Shown: positions 1 to 10,824, counted from the stretch's first letter. The stretch: DNA of 64,000 nucleotides from Catonia carolina (GCA_035578175.1 JAQMRL010000007.1:46614391-46678390), one strand, 5' to 3'. Notes: generated by a model not told the origin, from the sequence alone. Numbers and translations are program-made.

Positions 1-299
1 ATTAACTCGGTTGTTGCGTCAAAATTTTTTCGATGAAATCATTTTTTACTTTACGTACAACGATTGTGAACTTGCCGTTATTTATCAGTAAATTGTTTGA
101 AAAAGAAAAATACAGAATACAGTAATACTGTACAATAGTCTACTTGTGAATAGCTTTTGCAAAGGGATTAAAATGATATTGTTAAGCTGTTCATATGTGT
201 GTCTATAACTACTGATTGATCTACGTTAAGGTCAGTTTTGGGACTGCATCCTCTATGTGACATGTGACACTTAGTAGGTAGTACTGTGCCTAACTTTCA

Positions 300-552
300 C
301 ATCAGACTATCCACATTTAAGAAAATTCTCTAATACTGAAGAAGCAACTGAGCAAGAGGAAGATGAAGAGGACACCGTTACGCCAACATTGCAAGAGGCA
401 ATGCTGGCGGCTGAAACTTGTTAAGATTTCACCGACACCGAGAGACATCAGCCGGCACAATGCATCACGTGTAACAAGTGTACAGCATTACCGAGAGGAT
501 TTATTTTGCAGAACGAGGTGTTCAAAAGAAAATCACTGATTTCTTCCAATAG
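300..552 (+). pseudogene. pogo/Tigger-type transposase, C-terminal remnant
   Basis: Decayed C-terminal coding end of a pogo-group DNA transposase. One frame (from about 329) reads an acidic stretch, TEEATEQEEDEEDTVTPTL then EAMLAAETC, followed by a stop. A shifted frame ends with RIYFAERGVQKKITDFFQ and a stop at 550-552. An acidic linker followed by a terminal QxxITDFF box, which resembles a PCNA-binding motif, is typical of Tigger/pogo transposases. The DDE core and DNA-binding domains are not visible and would lie left of the window or be lost. The frame change and internal stop make it non-functional. A pogo-like terminal sequence lies to the right at 1031-1160, with a later insertion between them. 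Confidence 0.65.
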
Positions 553-634
553 AGAAGGTAACATACCATTTGTAGTTTATGTACATACAAATACATATTT
601 TGGTTTCTGTATTTTAATACATAAATTAGTAGTA

Positions 635-1018
635 TTATTTTATTAAACATCCTATGTAGGATTTTTAAACAGCCGTTTTATTTAAAATTGAAATATATAT
701 TTTCTAACCACCAGAATACGGTAACATAAAACACTTACCAATGTTTATAGCGCTTTCGTGTATCTTGTACACATCTTCAGTAAATTAACATGTATTACAA
801 GTCAAAATTTAAAACTTCCTGCTCCTACCATGGTAGATAAGGAATAGTCTCAGACTATTCCTTATCTACCATGGTAGGAGCAGGAAGTTTTAAATTTTGA
901 CTTGTAATACATGTTAATTTACTGAAGATGTGTACAAGATACACGAAAGCGCTATAAACATTGGTAAGTGTTTTATGTTACCGTATTCTGGTGGTTAGAA
1001 AATATATATTTCAATTTC
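635..1018 (+). mobile_element. foldback insertion with hammerhead-like motif (Penelope pLTR-like)
   Basis: A 384-bp insertion flanked by a 12-bp target-site duplication, aaattagtagta, at 623-634 and 1019-1030. It interrupts the pogo remnant. Positions 685-1017 form a perfect palindrome with arms of 166 bp around a single centre base at 851. The right arm holds CTGAAGA (922-928), a 5-bp hairpin stem GTGTA/TACAC (930-934 with 940-944) and GAAA (945-948), followed by gcgctata. This resembles the CUGANGA...stem II...GAAA core of hammerhead ribozymes, which are known from Penelope-like element terminal repeats. The left arm carries the same motif on the minus strand. One extra U before stem II makes activity uncertain. 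A related copy lies at 27865-28117. Assigning it to Penelope is inference. Confidence 0.6.
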
Positions 1019-1030
1019 AAATTAGTAGTA

Positions 1031-1160
1031 ATGTATACAAAATATTCTTAGTTTAGTTAGATTTACCTTCACACAAGTGATAACTTTGTTATAACGTCAC
1101 TTGGATATAACGGTAAAATTTAATCTGTCCCTTCAATGACGCTAAAACCGAGTTCAACTG
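1031..1160. mobile_element. right terminal region of the same pogo-type element
   Basis: The stretch repeats the phrase ttataacgtcacttggatat and ends in gagttcaactg followed by TA at 1161-1162. Read inward from that end it starts CAGTTGAACTCGGTTTTAGC, a CAGT-starting terminus beside a TA target, as in pogo/Tigger elements. It lies about 480 bp past the transposase stop, once the 384-bp insertion at 635-1018 is included. The left terminus is outside the window. Confidence 0.5.
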
Positions 1161-1162
1161 TA

Positions 1163-1884
1163 TTAAGAACACACTACAATTGATTAACAAAAAGTGTAAA
1201 TTAATTATACACATATAATGACATGTTTTGATATCAAAAGATATGTGCACAAATATACCCATTCAAAGAACAATAAAAATTATAAAGAATAAATTTTAAA
1301 AATGCAAAAATAGATAAAAATGAAGTAACACAAGTTCTTGATTTACTACACTTGTAAACATGAAATTGCGAGCCTGGATCTAGTTAGACAGTAATGCAGA
1401 GTTGCTGTAATTGGCAGAGTGGGAACAAACTTTTTATCTTTTATTATTATCTTATTATCATAAAAATAATACATTTAATTTTTTTTCTTGCTCTAGGATT
1501 GTTAGCCAAATTTTGAAAAAAACTTATAAACATTACTGATTATTTCTTTACTTTGTTTCCTAAGGTCTTTCTTTCAATAACAACTGTCGCTGTTCGGAGA
1601 TGATTTACCGGGTTGTTCGTCAAAATCATTGAATTAATTCATATTTACAACTAAAAATACATTAAATACACTGAAAAATAACAAATAAATTTTTTTAATG
1701 AAAAACTATTAAACAATTAAATGGTAGCCCTAAGAAATAAACAAATTTTTAAAACTAAAATGACTTTTTCAGATGATAAAAACAGCCCGCAAACGTTATG
1801 ATGTCATGCTAGCATTGAACTGAACAAGTGAAGCAATTCCAATGCTACGGGCAGGGCGGGTGGAGCGGCAACACTGTAAGGCTG
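1163..1884. other. AT-rich spacer, nothing recognised
   Basis: About 720 bp of AT-rich sequence. I see no coding homology, terminal repeat or RNA structure. A GC-richer patch near 1840-1875 precedes the Penelope remnant. Confidence 0.4.
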
Positions 1885-2356
1885 GATAAATGGAGGTACA
1901 CAACTCCTCGGTTCACAAGCACGCTCAAAATTTTGTGGTTAATAGTGTAAGACAATACATTACACAAAATTATTTCAAATTTAATGATAAAATACAAAAA
2001 CAAAACGATGGTCTTACAATGAGAGCCCCACTAAGCTCTATTTTATTAGAGATTTATTTACAATATTTTGAAGATATAGTTGTATACCAAATACAGCATA
2101 TATATAATATTAAAATATGGTACAGATATGTAGATGACATTATATTAGTAATATTGAAAAAATATACAAAAATAAAGAGGATATTATCATAAATAAGTTA
2201 AATTTATTTAACAATAAATTATGCCATAATAAAGAAATTTAAAACTCTAATAAATTAGATTTTATCGATATTCAATTGGTTAACAAGAACAAGAAAATAG
2301 TAACAAGTGTTTTTCATAAAAGTATATTACCCACTACTATTCAAAACTACTACTAC

Positions 2357-2422
<66 letters not shown>

Positions 2423-3110
2423 TATTAGTACAACTACTATTAATAAATCCTCTAACCACCCAGATTCCCATAAAATAGTAGATTACAGCATTATAATATA
2501 AAGACCATTTAATTATATAGAAGATGAAAAGCTACTTAAAAACAAAAAAAGATAATAAAATTTATAGTATATAAAAATGGATACAATGAAAAAGAAATAA
2601 ATAATATTAAGAACAAGCTGAACATGAAAATAACCCTTACAAGAGATAATCACACAAAGCAAAAACCATATATCTCATTAAAATATAATAAAACAATAAC
2701 AAACAAGTTGTATAAATCGCTTAATAAATTTTATAAAGTAGCATATAGATGCAATAATAAGAAACTATTATCCATAACCTATTGAACAATAAAACGAATG
2801 GACATTAAACAATAAAAAGGTACATATAAAATAGAATGTGGTACTGAAGACTGTAACAAATTGTATATTGGTATGATTAGCATAATTCTCAAATAAGATA
2901 TAATGAGCATCAAAAAACACTGAAATGTGACTGTGTAACTTATCATATTATAGAGTAAAAACAAAAATTGGTAAGTTAGACAAACATTTAAATACAATAG
3001 AACAGTGTAATAAATTAAATTAAATTGAAAAATATACGATGTTCCATACATATGGACATTTGAAACGACAAAGTTAGAACATTTTAAATGAAATCAAATT
3101 TAAGAATTAT
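1885..3110 (+). pseudogene. Penelope-like retroelement remnant (RT plus GIY-YIG)
   Basis: Decayed copy of a Penelope-like element, whose single ORF joins a reverse transcriptase to a GIY-YIG endonuclease. An open stretch at 1890-2192 (100 codons) holds NYFKFNDKIQKQNDGLTMRA, PLSSILLEIYLQYFE and the RT catalytic box YVDD at 2127-2138. Downstream frames give FIDIQLV, SSNHPDSHK (2450-2475), NGYNEKEIN, ISLKYNKTITNKLYKSLNKF, and then the GIY-YIG half KGTYKIECGTEDCNKLYIGM near 2816-2875 followed by a frameshifted RYNEHQKTLK. Stops, frameshifts and a TTA microsatellite expanded inside the coding region break it. The N-terminal part of the RT is missing. A fragment of a related copy is at 38481-39190. 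Confidence 0.8.
2356..2417. repeat. (TTA)n microsatellite inside the Penelope remnant
   Basis: About 20 uninterrupted ATT/TTA triplets, with imperfect CTA triplets at both ends. They sit between the FHKS-type and SSNHPDSHK blocks of the Penelope ORF, so the array expanded after insertion or was carried by this copy. Confidence 0.9.
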
Positions 3111-3294
3111 GAGGTGACAATAGATATGTCCACACTCATGTGCTTTCTTTTTCAACTTGCAATTTGACTTGCAATGTAGCATGCTACATCGCATGCACTT
3201 AGAGGCATACCACCTTCCCGCACTCGATAGAATTAAGACTTAAAGATGCACTCGATAGACTTAAAGAACGTTAGCAATACTTGTCGAACATTAA

Positions 3295-3699
3295 AATACC
3301 TAAAACATTTTATTTCAAGCGGTTTTTTCTACAATGCTTAGTTAAGCCCCAATTAGGGATTTTCTGTATTTTGCTCATCAAAATCGTAATAAAATAGGAT
3401 TTTTAAAGATTGCAGCCTTAGTATGCATTTTACGACAAAAGTGTATATAATTAAAATTTTAGAAAATAAAAAAATCTACAACTTTTATTTCAGGTATTCT
3501 CTTCTGCAGTATCTAGTTTAGAATTACTGATTTCCTGTATTTATAAGTCAAACAGGGGTTGATTTACATTTTTCGTCCTTCACTCATGAATAAAATTAGA
3601 TTATTTTTCATTTTATATTGTTTATTAATAATCAAACATAGGTGATCCGTTTTATTATTTTACATAGGCAAGAGAAAGTCATGTGAGTGTTTCACACCA
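3295..3699 (-). mobile_element. family H, degenerate partial copy
   Basis: Matches the half of family H nearest its TC end: blocks for cttagtatgcattttacgac, a ctacaacttttattt block, a cactcatgaataaaatta block, and the end aggcaagagaaagtcatgtg followed by agtgtttcacacca. More diverged than the copies at 4906-8728, so probably older. Confidence 0.6.
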
Positions 3700-3782
3700 A
3701 TTTTTTTAAATTGCCTCATTTAATAAATTTCTTATGCTGTTTGCCTAGCTGTTTGCTTAAATTCTTGGAGGCTGTGCTCTCA

Positions 3783-4256
3783 TGATGAAAATTTTTTTTA
3801 AGATTGCACCCTTAATGTGCATTTTAGGACAAATACATTATAATCAAATTCGTAGAAAATTAAAAACCTAAATTTTTATTTCAAGCATTTTTCTACAATT
3901 TTTTTTTTTTTTTTGGTTTTACATCTGACTGTTTTGCAATTTCTGCTAATGCAGATGGTAGAGAATGATGATACATGAAAATGAGTGATTAAAAACTGCC
4001 AGACCTGACCAGGAATCAAACCCGGGACCCAGCATAGAAGCCAGTTGCGCTAACCAATATGCCAACAGGGCCAGCCCATTTTTTCTACAGAGCTTAAATT
4101 AGTGCCACTTAGTGATTTTACATATTTTTTAAGTATTTTAAGTATTTTTTAAGTCGAACAGAGGTTGATTTTCATTTTGCATCATTCACTTATGATTAAA
4201 CATATTTTTCATTACTTACATTACCAAGAGAAAGTTATGGAAGTGTTTCAAACCAG
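3783..4256 (-). mobile_element. family H, degenerate partial copy split by a SINE
   Basis: Second diverged partial H copy. Recognisable blocks are aagattgcacccttaatgtg, the ctacaa block cut at 3897, and after the SINE the ttttctacagagc block and the end accaagagaaagttatgg plus aagtgtttcaaaccag. A SINE at 3898-4077 interrupts it with a target duplication. Confidence 0.6.
3898..4077 (-). mobile_element. tRNA-derived SINE, type A
   Basis: Read on the minus strand it starts with a tRNA-like head (Pol III box A and box B related sequences around 4020-4070), continues through a tRNA-unrelated body and ends with the shared tail gtctgcattagcagaaattg and a poly-A (poly-T on the plus strand). Flanked by atttttctaca (3887-3897) and the same sequence with one extra T (4078-4089), a target-site duplication inside the older family H copy. 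Not a functional tRNA gene. Confidence 0.8.
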
Positions 4257-4905
4257 TATTTTTAAGATATTTTATTTCTAAAAAAACTGTATAAGTGACA
4301 ATATAAAATAAATCCCATCGCCAATAGGTGAATGCATAATTATGGGAGGTGGGAATAATATTATTAAAAAAGTCATTCATTAATTTTAAGTAACTAGTTT
4401 CAATAAATTTTAAATTAATAAATTTCTAAAATTGTTGTCAAGCCAGTATAGACATACAGCAGCATTCATTTACGGAGTTAGCGAGTGCTTGAAACATTGT
4501 AATTCTGCACAGGTTTCAATTAAAGTAACTTCGCTTAATAACCAATGCACTATGATATATCCCTAACGATATAATTCACCAAGACCTCAGTATGAAGACA
4601 ATAATACAAGAAATTGTGATCTACAACAGACCTACACAACATCAATTAAAATTAAAACAACGCATCAAAACACAAGCAATTAATTAACTTGGCAACAGAA
4701 ACAGCATACATTGACTGAATGAGCAGTTTTCTGTATCTACCCTTTTGACAAAATAAATTCAAGCCGAAAATTACAAGTATAAAATAGTATCTGTAAAAAT
4801 TGTGTTGAGCAGTGTTCTTTCTTTTCCAAATAATTATTTCATATAGCATATCAGTATATTGTACATCAATCGATATTCAAAGTCAACAGGTTTTTTCTAA
4901 TTTTT
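4257..4905. other. AT-rich spacer, nothing recognised
   Basis: About 650 bp with no recognisable coding, RNA or repeat signal. Confidence 0.4.
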
Positions 4906-5819
4906 ACTTTCGCTTGCCTATATGAATATATAGGAAGGAAAGTATTGTTTTCATGTCGATTTTAAGAAATCGAGTTTTCACCGGATCTACAAGTTTTCAG
5001 ACCTCCTGAACCCAAAAAACATGTTTTTAGCGATTGGTCTGAGTGTGTATACAAAATATCTCAAGAACGGAAAATCGTAAGAACTTGAAACTTGAAACTT
5101 AAGTTACATACCACTACCGGACCCGACACGAACATTTTCATCAAAATCGGTCAACCGGAAGTAGTAGTTTATTCGTGTAATTTTTCACTTTTTTGCGATT
5201 TTCTCAAAAGCTGGTCCTACGATTTTTTTAAAAATCGCCTTATTTACTTAATTTTTTAAACTCTACTAGATAGGGTAGGCGCCATGTTTGCTGAAATTCT
5301 TGGTGAAGCTGTTTTTACGTAAAAAAAGTGTTTTTTTAAGATTACGGCTTTAATATGTATATCGCAAAAATTTATATAATAAAAAATGTACAGAATTTAA
5401 AATTCTACAACTTTTATTTGAAACATTTTTTTTGTATAACGCTTAGTTTAGCGGTAATTAGTGGTTTTCTGATTTTTCTCACGAAAAGGTGTGAAAAATC
5501 GATTTTTTTTCAGATTTCGGCCTTAGTATGCATTTTATGACAAAAGTGTATATAATTAAATTTATAGAAAATTAAAAGATCTACAACTTTTATTTAGAGC
5601 ATTTTTCTCTACAGAGTTTAGCAAGAAAGCTTGATTATCCGTATTTTTAAACCACACTGAGGTAGATTTTCATTTTCCGTCTTTCACTCATGATTAAAAT
5701 AAGGTTATGGTTTTTGAGGTTAGTTTTTTGTTTATTTCTAATGTTTTATTACTAATATTTGTTATATTGTTAAGTATTTGCATTGGCAAGAGAAAGTTGT
5801 GAGAGTGTTTCACACCAGA
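4906..5819 (-). mobile_element. family H element, copy 1
   Basis: Near-complete ~0.9 kb repeat. On the plus strand it runs from actttcgcttgcctatatga to gagtgtttcacaccaga. A 13-bp inverted repeat (consensus ACTTTCTCTTGCC) lies at one extreme end and about 20 bp inside the other. Short hairpins sit at both ends: cctatatgaatatatagg here, and gtgtga/tcacac type at the far end. The TG tract found in other copies is almost absent (tgtgtat at 5043). No ORF is shared between copies. Strand is given in the TC...AAAGT orientation. Confidence 0.8.
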
Positions 5820-6605
5820 CTTTTATTCTTTATACAATTCTTTGTAATAATTGTTTTAAGTGTTTAGTAATTTATTTCATATGCCTTGTTTTCTTTATAC
5901 AAAAAGATAACGTTATTGAATTCTGTCCTGAAAATCTTTTCAGTTATTTAGTTGTAACTCATCTCAAATTTGCATATAGTTGATCTTATCAATCAGATTG
6001 CAAATAACCTCGATTGATAAAATAAGTCAATTTTTTGCAATCGTACAGGTTTAACAAAAATGAATAACTAATCAATCCATCAAGTGCATATAAAATTGAA
6101 CAAAACCTAGTAATTATCGTAACAGGTTATCATGACTACATTTTACTGCATCAACTGCAATTACAGTTTGAGTTTTTCCTTTGTATCAGTCCCATTCAGT
6201 CAGGTCTGTTTCCTCTAGCTGATGACAACTATGCTCCAGGTGACATAGCTGCTGCTATGCTCTCTGAATCAAACTACACCTGACCCTGAGCCCCTCCGTA
6301 CCATTTCACACATCACTCGTTCATTCTCATAACAGATACAGATACAGAAGAAACGCAAAATGAAAAAATTTATATTTACCAGAGAGAGAGAAACATTTCA
6401 CGTTCACCCGCAATAAACAATGCACAATGCTAAACTGCATCTGAAATTATAAATATTTCCGGCAGACCTTATGGATACCCATCATAAACATTATAAAACT
6501 GATTCTCTTCTCTGAAACAAAAAGAAAAATCCATCATTTGTAAAAGCAATTATCACAGTCTACTTTGAGGGCTTTATGTAGGCCATATACAAGAGACTTA
6601 AAAAT
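5820..6605. other. spacer between family H copies, nothing recognised
   Basis: About 790 bp without a recognised gene or repeat. It separates two inverted H copies. Confidence 0.4.
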
Positions 6606-7395
6606 CTGGTGTGAAACACTCATACAACTTTCTCTTGCCAATGCAAATAATTAACAATAAACCTAACATTAGTAATAAAACATTAGAAATAAACAAAAAA
6701 TTAACCTCAAAAACATAACCTTATTTTAATCATGAGTGAAAGACACAAAATGAAAATCGATCTCAGTTTGGCTTATAAATATGGAAAATCACTCTTTTAC
6801 GCTAAACTAAGCTCTGTAGAGAAAAATGCTTTAAATAAAAGTTGTAAATCTTTTTATTTCCTATAAAATTTATTAAATACACTTTTGTCGTAAAAGCATT
6901 CTAAGGCTGAAATCTTTAAAAAATCGATTTTTCACACCTTTTCGTGAGAAAAAATCAGAAAATCGCTAATTACTGCTAAACTAAGCGTTATACAAAAAAA
7001 TGTTTGAAACAAAAGTTGTAGAATTTTAAATTCTCTACAACTTTTATTACATAAATTTTTGCGCTAAATTGCATATTAAAGCCGTAATCTTAAAAAAAAC
7101 TATGTTCTTACATGAAAACAGCCTCACCCAGAATTTCAGCAAACATGCCGCCTACCCTATCTTGTAGAGAATAAAAAATTGAGTAAACAAGGCGATTTTA
7201 AAAAAATTTGTAGGACCAGTTTTTGAGAAAATCGAAAAAGTGAAAAATTATATGAATAAACTACTACTTCCGGTTGACCGATTTTAATGAAAATGTTCGT
7301 GTCGGATCTGGTAGTGGTATGTAGCTTAAGTTTCAAGTTTGTACGTTGTTCCGTTCTTGAGATATTCTGTTCGCACACATGCTTGCACGCACGCA

Positions 7396-7432
<37 letters not shown>

Positions 7433-7563
7433 CAATTGCTAAAAACATGTTTTTTGGGTTCAGGGGGTCTGAAAACGTGTAGATCCGGTGAAAACTCGAT
7501 TTCGAAAAATCGACATGAAAACAATACTTTCCTTCCTATATATTCATATAGGCAAGAGAAAGT
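6606..7563 (+). mobile_element. family H element, copy 2
   Basis: Starts tctggtgtgaaacactcata and ends aggcaagagaaagt. Inverted relative to copy 1. Carries an uninterrupted (CA)n tract at about 7399-7428 at the same internal position where other copies carry TG/CA. Long reading frames through the CA tract are artefacts of the dinucleotide repeat. Confidence 0.85.
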
Positions 7564-7835
7564 AAAAATGGAGTAGCTTATGGAACAAGTCTTATAGATA
7601 AAGATGAATCATAAATCAATTTGTCAAGTGATCGATTTGTTATGGAGTACTGTGATAGTTTCGAATGAGTGAAAATTGCCACCATAGGCAGTAACAAGCA
7701 GTTATTTTAGAGGTCGATAAAATTTCAATGACATTAAAGTGCATGTATATCAATTCACAATAATTGTGAACTCATTGCTATAATTTAATAATTAAATTAT
7801 AGCAGTGAGTGGTACTCACTTGTCATATGGTTTTT

Positions 7836-8728
7836 ACTTTTTCTTGCCTATATGAATATATAGGAAGGAAAGTATTGTTTTCATGTCGATTTTTCGAAAT
7901 CGAGTTTTCACTGGATCTACATGTTTTCAGACCCCCTGAATCCAAAAAACATTTTTTTAGCGATTGGTCTGTGTGTGGGTATGCCTGTGTGTGAACAGAA
8001 TATCTCAAGAATGGAACATCGTACGAACTTGAAATTTGAAATATAAGTTACATACCACTACCGGACCCGACACGAACATTTTCATCAAAATCGGTCAACC
8101 AGAAGTAGTAGTTTATTCGTGTAATTTTTCACTTTTTTGGAATTTTCTCAAAAACTGGTCATACGATTTTTTTTTTAAATTGCCTGGTTTACTAAATTTT
8201 TTATTTTGCTGAAATTCTTGGTTGAAAAACATTGTTTTCTTAAGATTATGGCTTTAACATGCACTTATAGTGCAAAAATTTTTATAATAAAAGTTGTAGA
8301 GAATTTAAAATCCTACAACTTTTATTTTAAACATTTTTTTTTATAACCCTTAGTTTACCAGTAATTAGCAATTTTCTGTTTTTTCTCACGAAAACGTGTT
8401 AAAAATCAATTTTTTAAGATTTCGGCCTTAGTATGCACTTTACAACAAAAGTGTTTATAATCAAATTTATAGGAAATTAAAAGATCTACAACTTTTATTT
8501 GAAGCATTTTTCTCTACAGAGCCTAGTTTAGCGTGAAAGAGTGATTTTCCGTATTTTTAAGCCAAACTGAGGTCGATTTCCATTTTACATCATTCAGTCA
8601 TGATTAAAATAAGGTTATGTTTTTTGAGGTTAGTTTTATGTTTATTTCTAATGTTTTGTTACTAATGTTAGGTTATATTGGTCATTATTTGCATTGGCAA
8701 GAGAAAGTTGTGTGAGTGTTTCACACCA
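7836..8728 (-). mobile_element. family H element, copy 3
   Basis: Runs from actttttcttgcctatatga to gagtgtttcacacca. The microsatellite position (7969-7993) is short and imperfect (gtctgtgtgtgggtatgcct). The block around the tgctgaaattcttgg motif has lost part of its sequence near 8205. Confidence 0.85.
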
Positions 8729-9630
8729 ATTTTGTTTTGTATTTTTGCGGAAGTGCTACTGTAAAAGTATGTGAATAATGTAACTATTAACATTGTACAT
8801 TGTATTTAAATGGACAATCTGAGAACAGTAAACTTTTAACTAACATAACGTTGATTATTGAAAGCTTCGATTGTACAAACTGCTAGTGTGTATCCTCTAT
8901 ACTAATGGGTCAGTGTGTAAACAAAGACTAATTGTATATATGGGAATGAAGTTTCAAACTCTAAGCGGTACAGTCCATTCAGTAATTTTTCAAAGTGTCA
9001 CTGTAGTTTGACAAACTGTTAAACTATTGTGTGTACCGACTAACTGCATATACATGATGAGTTACTTTCAATTGAACCTGAACTAAATCTCTCGAGTTCT
9101 GTGTGTTTTCATGAAGATTATAGTTTAATACAACAATTCCTATAGTACACGAATTTCTGAGTTGTAGCCTACACAAAACTGATTTTAATTAACAACATTG
9201 AAAGATTAAGTGGATGAAATGGAAAGTGAAACATTGCTTCAGCCAATCCACTTAGACAGTTGTTATCGATAACCCTTCAGATCTAGAAAAAAGTTAATAC
9301 AAATAAGGTGGCAGAAAATCATTTTTCAACATTGGAATTTTGCAGAAAGTGAACACTAAACGGTCTGTTCCCATAATTAATCAGGATAACTGAGAGTTTG
9401 CTATACATGCCAATCAAACAATATTATAAAACACTGACATCATTTTCAGTGGCCATCACAGAGTCATTTTAATATATGCAACTGCTAAACAGCCGAACAG
9501 TTTTGAAAAGCTTCAGTTAACACTAAAATTTAAAAAAGTCATAATTTTTAATTTTAGCCTACAATTTAAAAATTAAATATACCTTAATAATTAATACAAA
9601 ACTGTTAATTTAATATTTAGCCTACGCTTT
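8729..9630. other. spacer, nothing recognised
   Basis: About 900 bp of AT-rich sequence without a recognised gene, terminal repeat or RNA element. Confidence 0.4.
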
Positions 9631-9640
9631 AAGTAAAGTG

Positions 9641-9814
9641 CTGGCCACATTGGTGTAGTTGGTAACATCCTCGCCTCTCATCATGCGGTCTTGGGTTCGA
9701 ATCCCATTCAGGCACAGCATATTTTCATACGATACAAAAAAATCATTTCATCTTTCACCGTCTGCATTAGCAGTAATTTCAGAACAGTCAGACGTTAAAC
9801 AAAAAATAAAATTG
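9641..9814 (+). mobile_element. tRNA-derived SINE, type B, complete
   Basis: tRNA-like head with box A-like tggtgtagttgg and box B ggttcgaatcc, then a short body, the tail accgtctgcattagcagtaa and an A-rich end. Flanked by a 10-bp duplication aagtaaagtg at 9631-9640 and 9815-9824, which proves retroposition. The head differs from type A (ctcgcctctcatcatgcggt region) while the tail is shared. The cloverleaf does not close with a proper acceptor stem, so it is not called as a tRNA. Confidence 0.85.
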
Positions 9815-9850
9815 AAGTAAAGTGGTGGGCCTACAACTATTAATGGAAAT

Positions 9851-10242
9851 GTTGTTGTTTAGGTCATCAGCCAAAAAGCTGGTTTGAACCTGTAGAGGTT
9901 TTACTAAGTAAAACGAGGAGTGAGGTGGTTTACAATTGCCTTCCTCACTGAATGAAAAAGTACGCTTATCAGCATACCGGGCCCTCTGAAAAGCACATAT
10001 TTTCCACTCTGCAAATGACACCTTCACTTCATTCACTACAGGGTCTGGCTGTATAATGAAATTCATTACTTTCAGAGGAGACTCTCTGATTAGTGTCTTT
10101 ACATCTCTACCTCTTCTGTTCCTAAATGATTCAGTCATTTAATTGGCTGACCATGTGATAAGAAACAGAACTATTTATTTCAGCCCAGCAACGACAGATT
10201 GAGAGTAAATAATTTGACTCTCCACCTGTCTGTTATGGGCAG
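9851..10242 (-). mobile_element. family R retroposon (AAC tail), copy a
   Basis: Full-length 392-bp copy. On the minus strand it starts ctgcccataacagacaggtg and ends gatgacctaaacaac with a short (AAC)n tail. Flanked by a 10-bp duplication taatggaaat at 9841-9850 and 10243-10252. No terminal inverted repeats, so a retroposon is more likely than a MITE. The 3' third contains the conserved core gtgaggaaggcaatggtaaa. A reading frame across it recurs in other copies but starts at different places and is probably not coding. Confidence 0.85.
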
Positions 10243-10643
10243 TAATGGAAATAATAAATTAAAATTGAACATTGGTTTTAGTGACAGCTTCCAGGAGACA
10301 CCCATAGGGAGTATACAACAGTACAACATATCAAGGAGCGTTAGCATTAGAATGTAAACTTTTTGACAACATGAGCATTAAACAACAAGTGTTTAAAGCA
10401 ATCTGATTAACATCAATTGTTATGCTGGTATGCAACATTTCCAAAATCATTCCCGTTAAAACTTTGCTGTTCTTACAAACAACTATTTTTATACTCAAAG
10501 AACTACTGTGAGACAGATGGACCAAACTTACTTAATTCTACTCCACTTTATAAAACTTCAAAAAACAAAAACATTGACTTGGTACCAAATAGGCTACAAC
10601 AGCTGAGTTCTATAATTGGCAAAAGATCGAGAAGTATGGAAGA

Positions 10644-10812
10644 TTTTTTTTTTGTTTTACGTCTGACTGTTTTGCAATTTTTGCTAATGCAGACGGTGAA
10701 TAATGATGATAATGAAAATGAGTGATGGAAAAAGGCCAGACCTGACCAGGAATTGAACCCGGGACCTCGGCGTAGAAGCCAGTTACGCTAACCACTACGC
10801 CAATGGGCCAGT
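10644..10812 (-). mobile_element. tRNA-derived SINE, type A, complete
   Basis: Flanked by a perfect 12-bp duplication aagtatggaaga at 10632-10643 and 10813-10824. The minus-strand head contains box A-like ggcgtagtggttagcg and a box B close to ggttcaattcc. The body leads to the shared tail and a poly-A. This is one of the best-preserved type A copies here. Confidence 0.9.
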
Positions 10813-10824
10813 AAGTATGGAAGA

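Noticed and set aside
2307..2501. Open frame with a long isoleucine run
   Set aside because: It is the TTA microsatellite translated inside the Penelope remnant. Only the SSNHPDSHK part has meaning, as decayed element sequence.
4906..5819. Family H as an ordinary TIR transposon or MITE
   Set aside because: Homology between copies continues about 20 bp beyond one of the inverted repeats, so the repeats are not both terminal, and no target duplication is visible.
7157..7576. Overlapping frames on both strands with Cys-Val or His-Thr runs
   Set aside because: Created by the CA/TG tract and conserved DNA of family H. No consistent frame across copies.
9641..9720. Possible tRNA gene
   Set aside because: Part of a SINE with a tail and target duplication. 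Acceptor stem not formed.
9788..10138. 116-codon frame with the recurring phrase FSEEGNCKPPHSSF
   Set aside because: The phrase recurs in several family R copies because the DNA is conserved. Starts and lengths differ and most copies break the frame, so it is not called as a protein.
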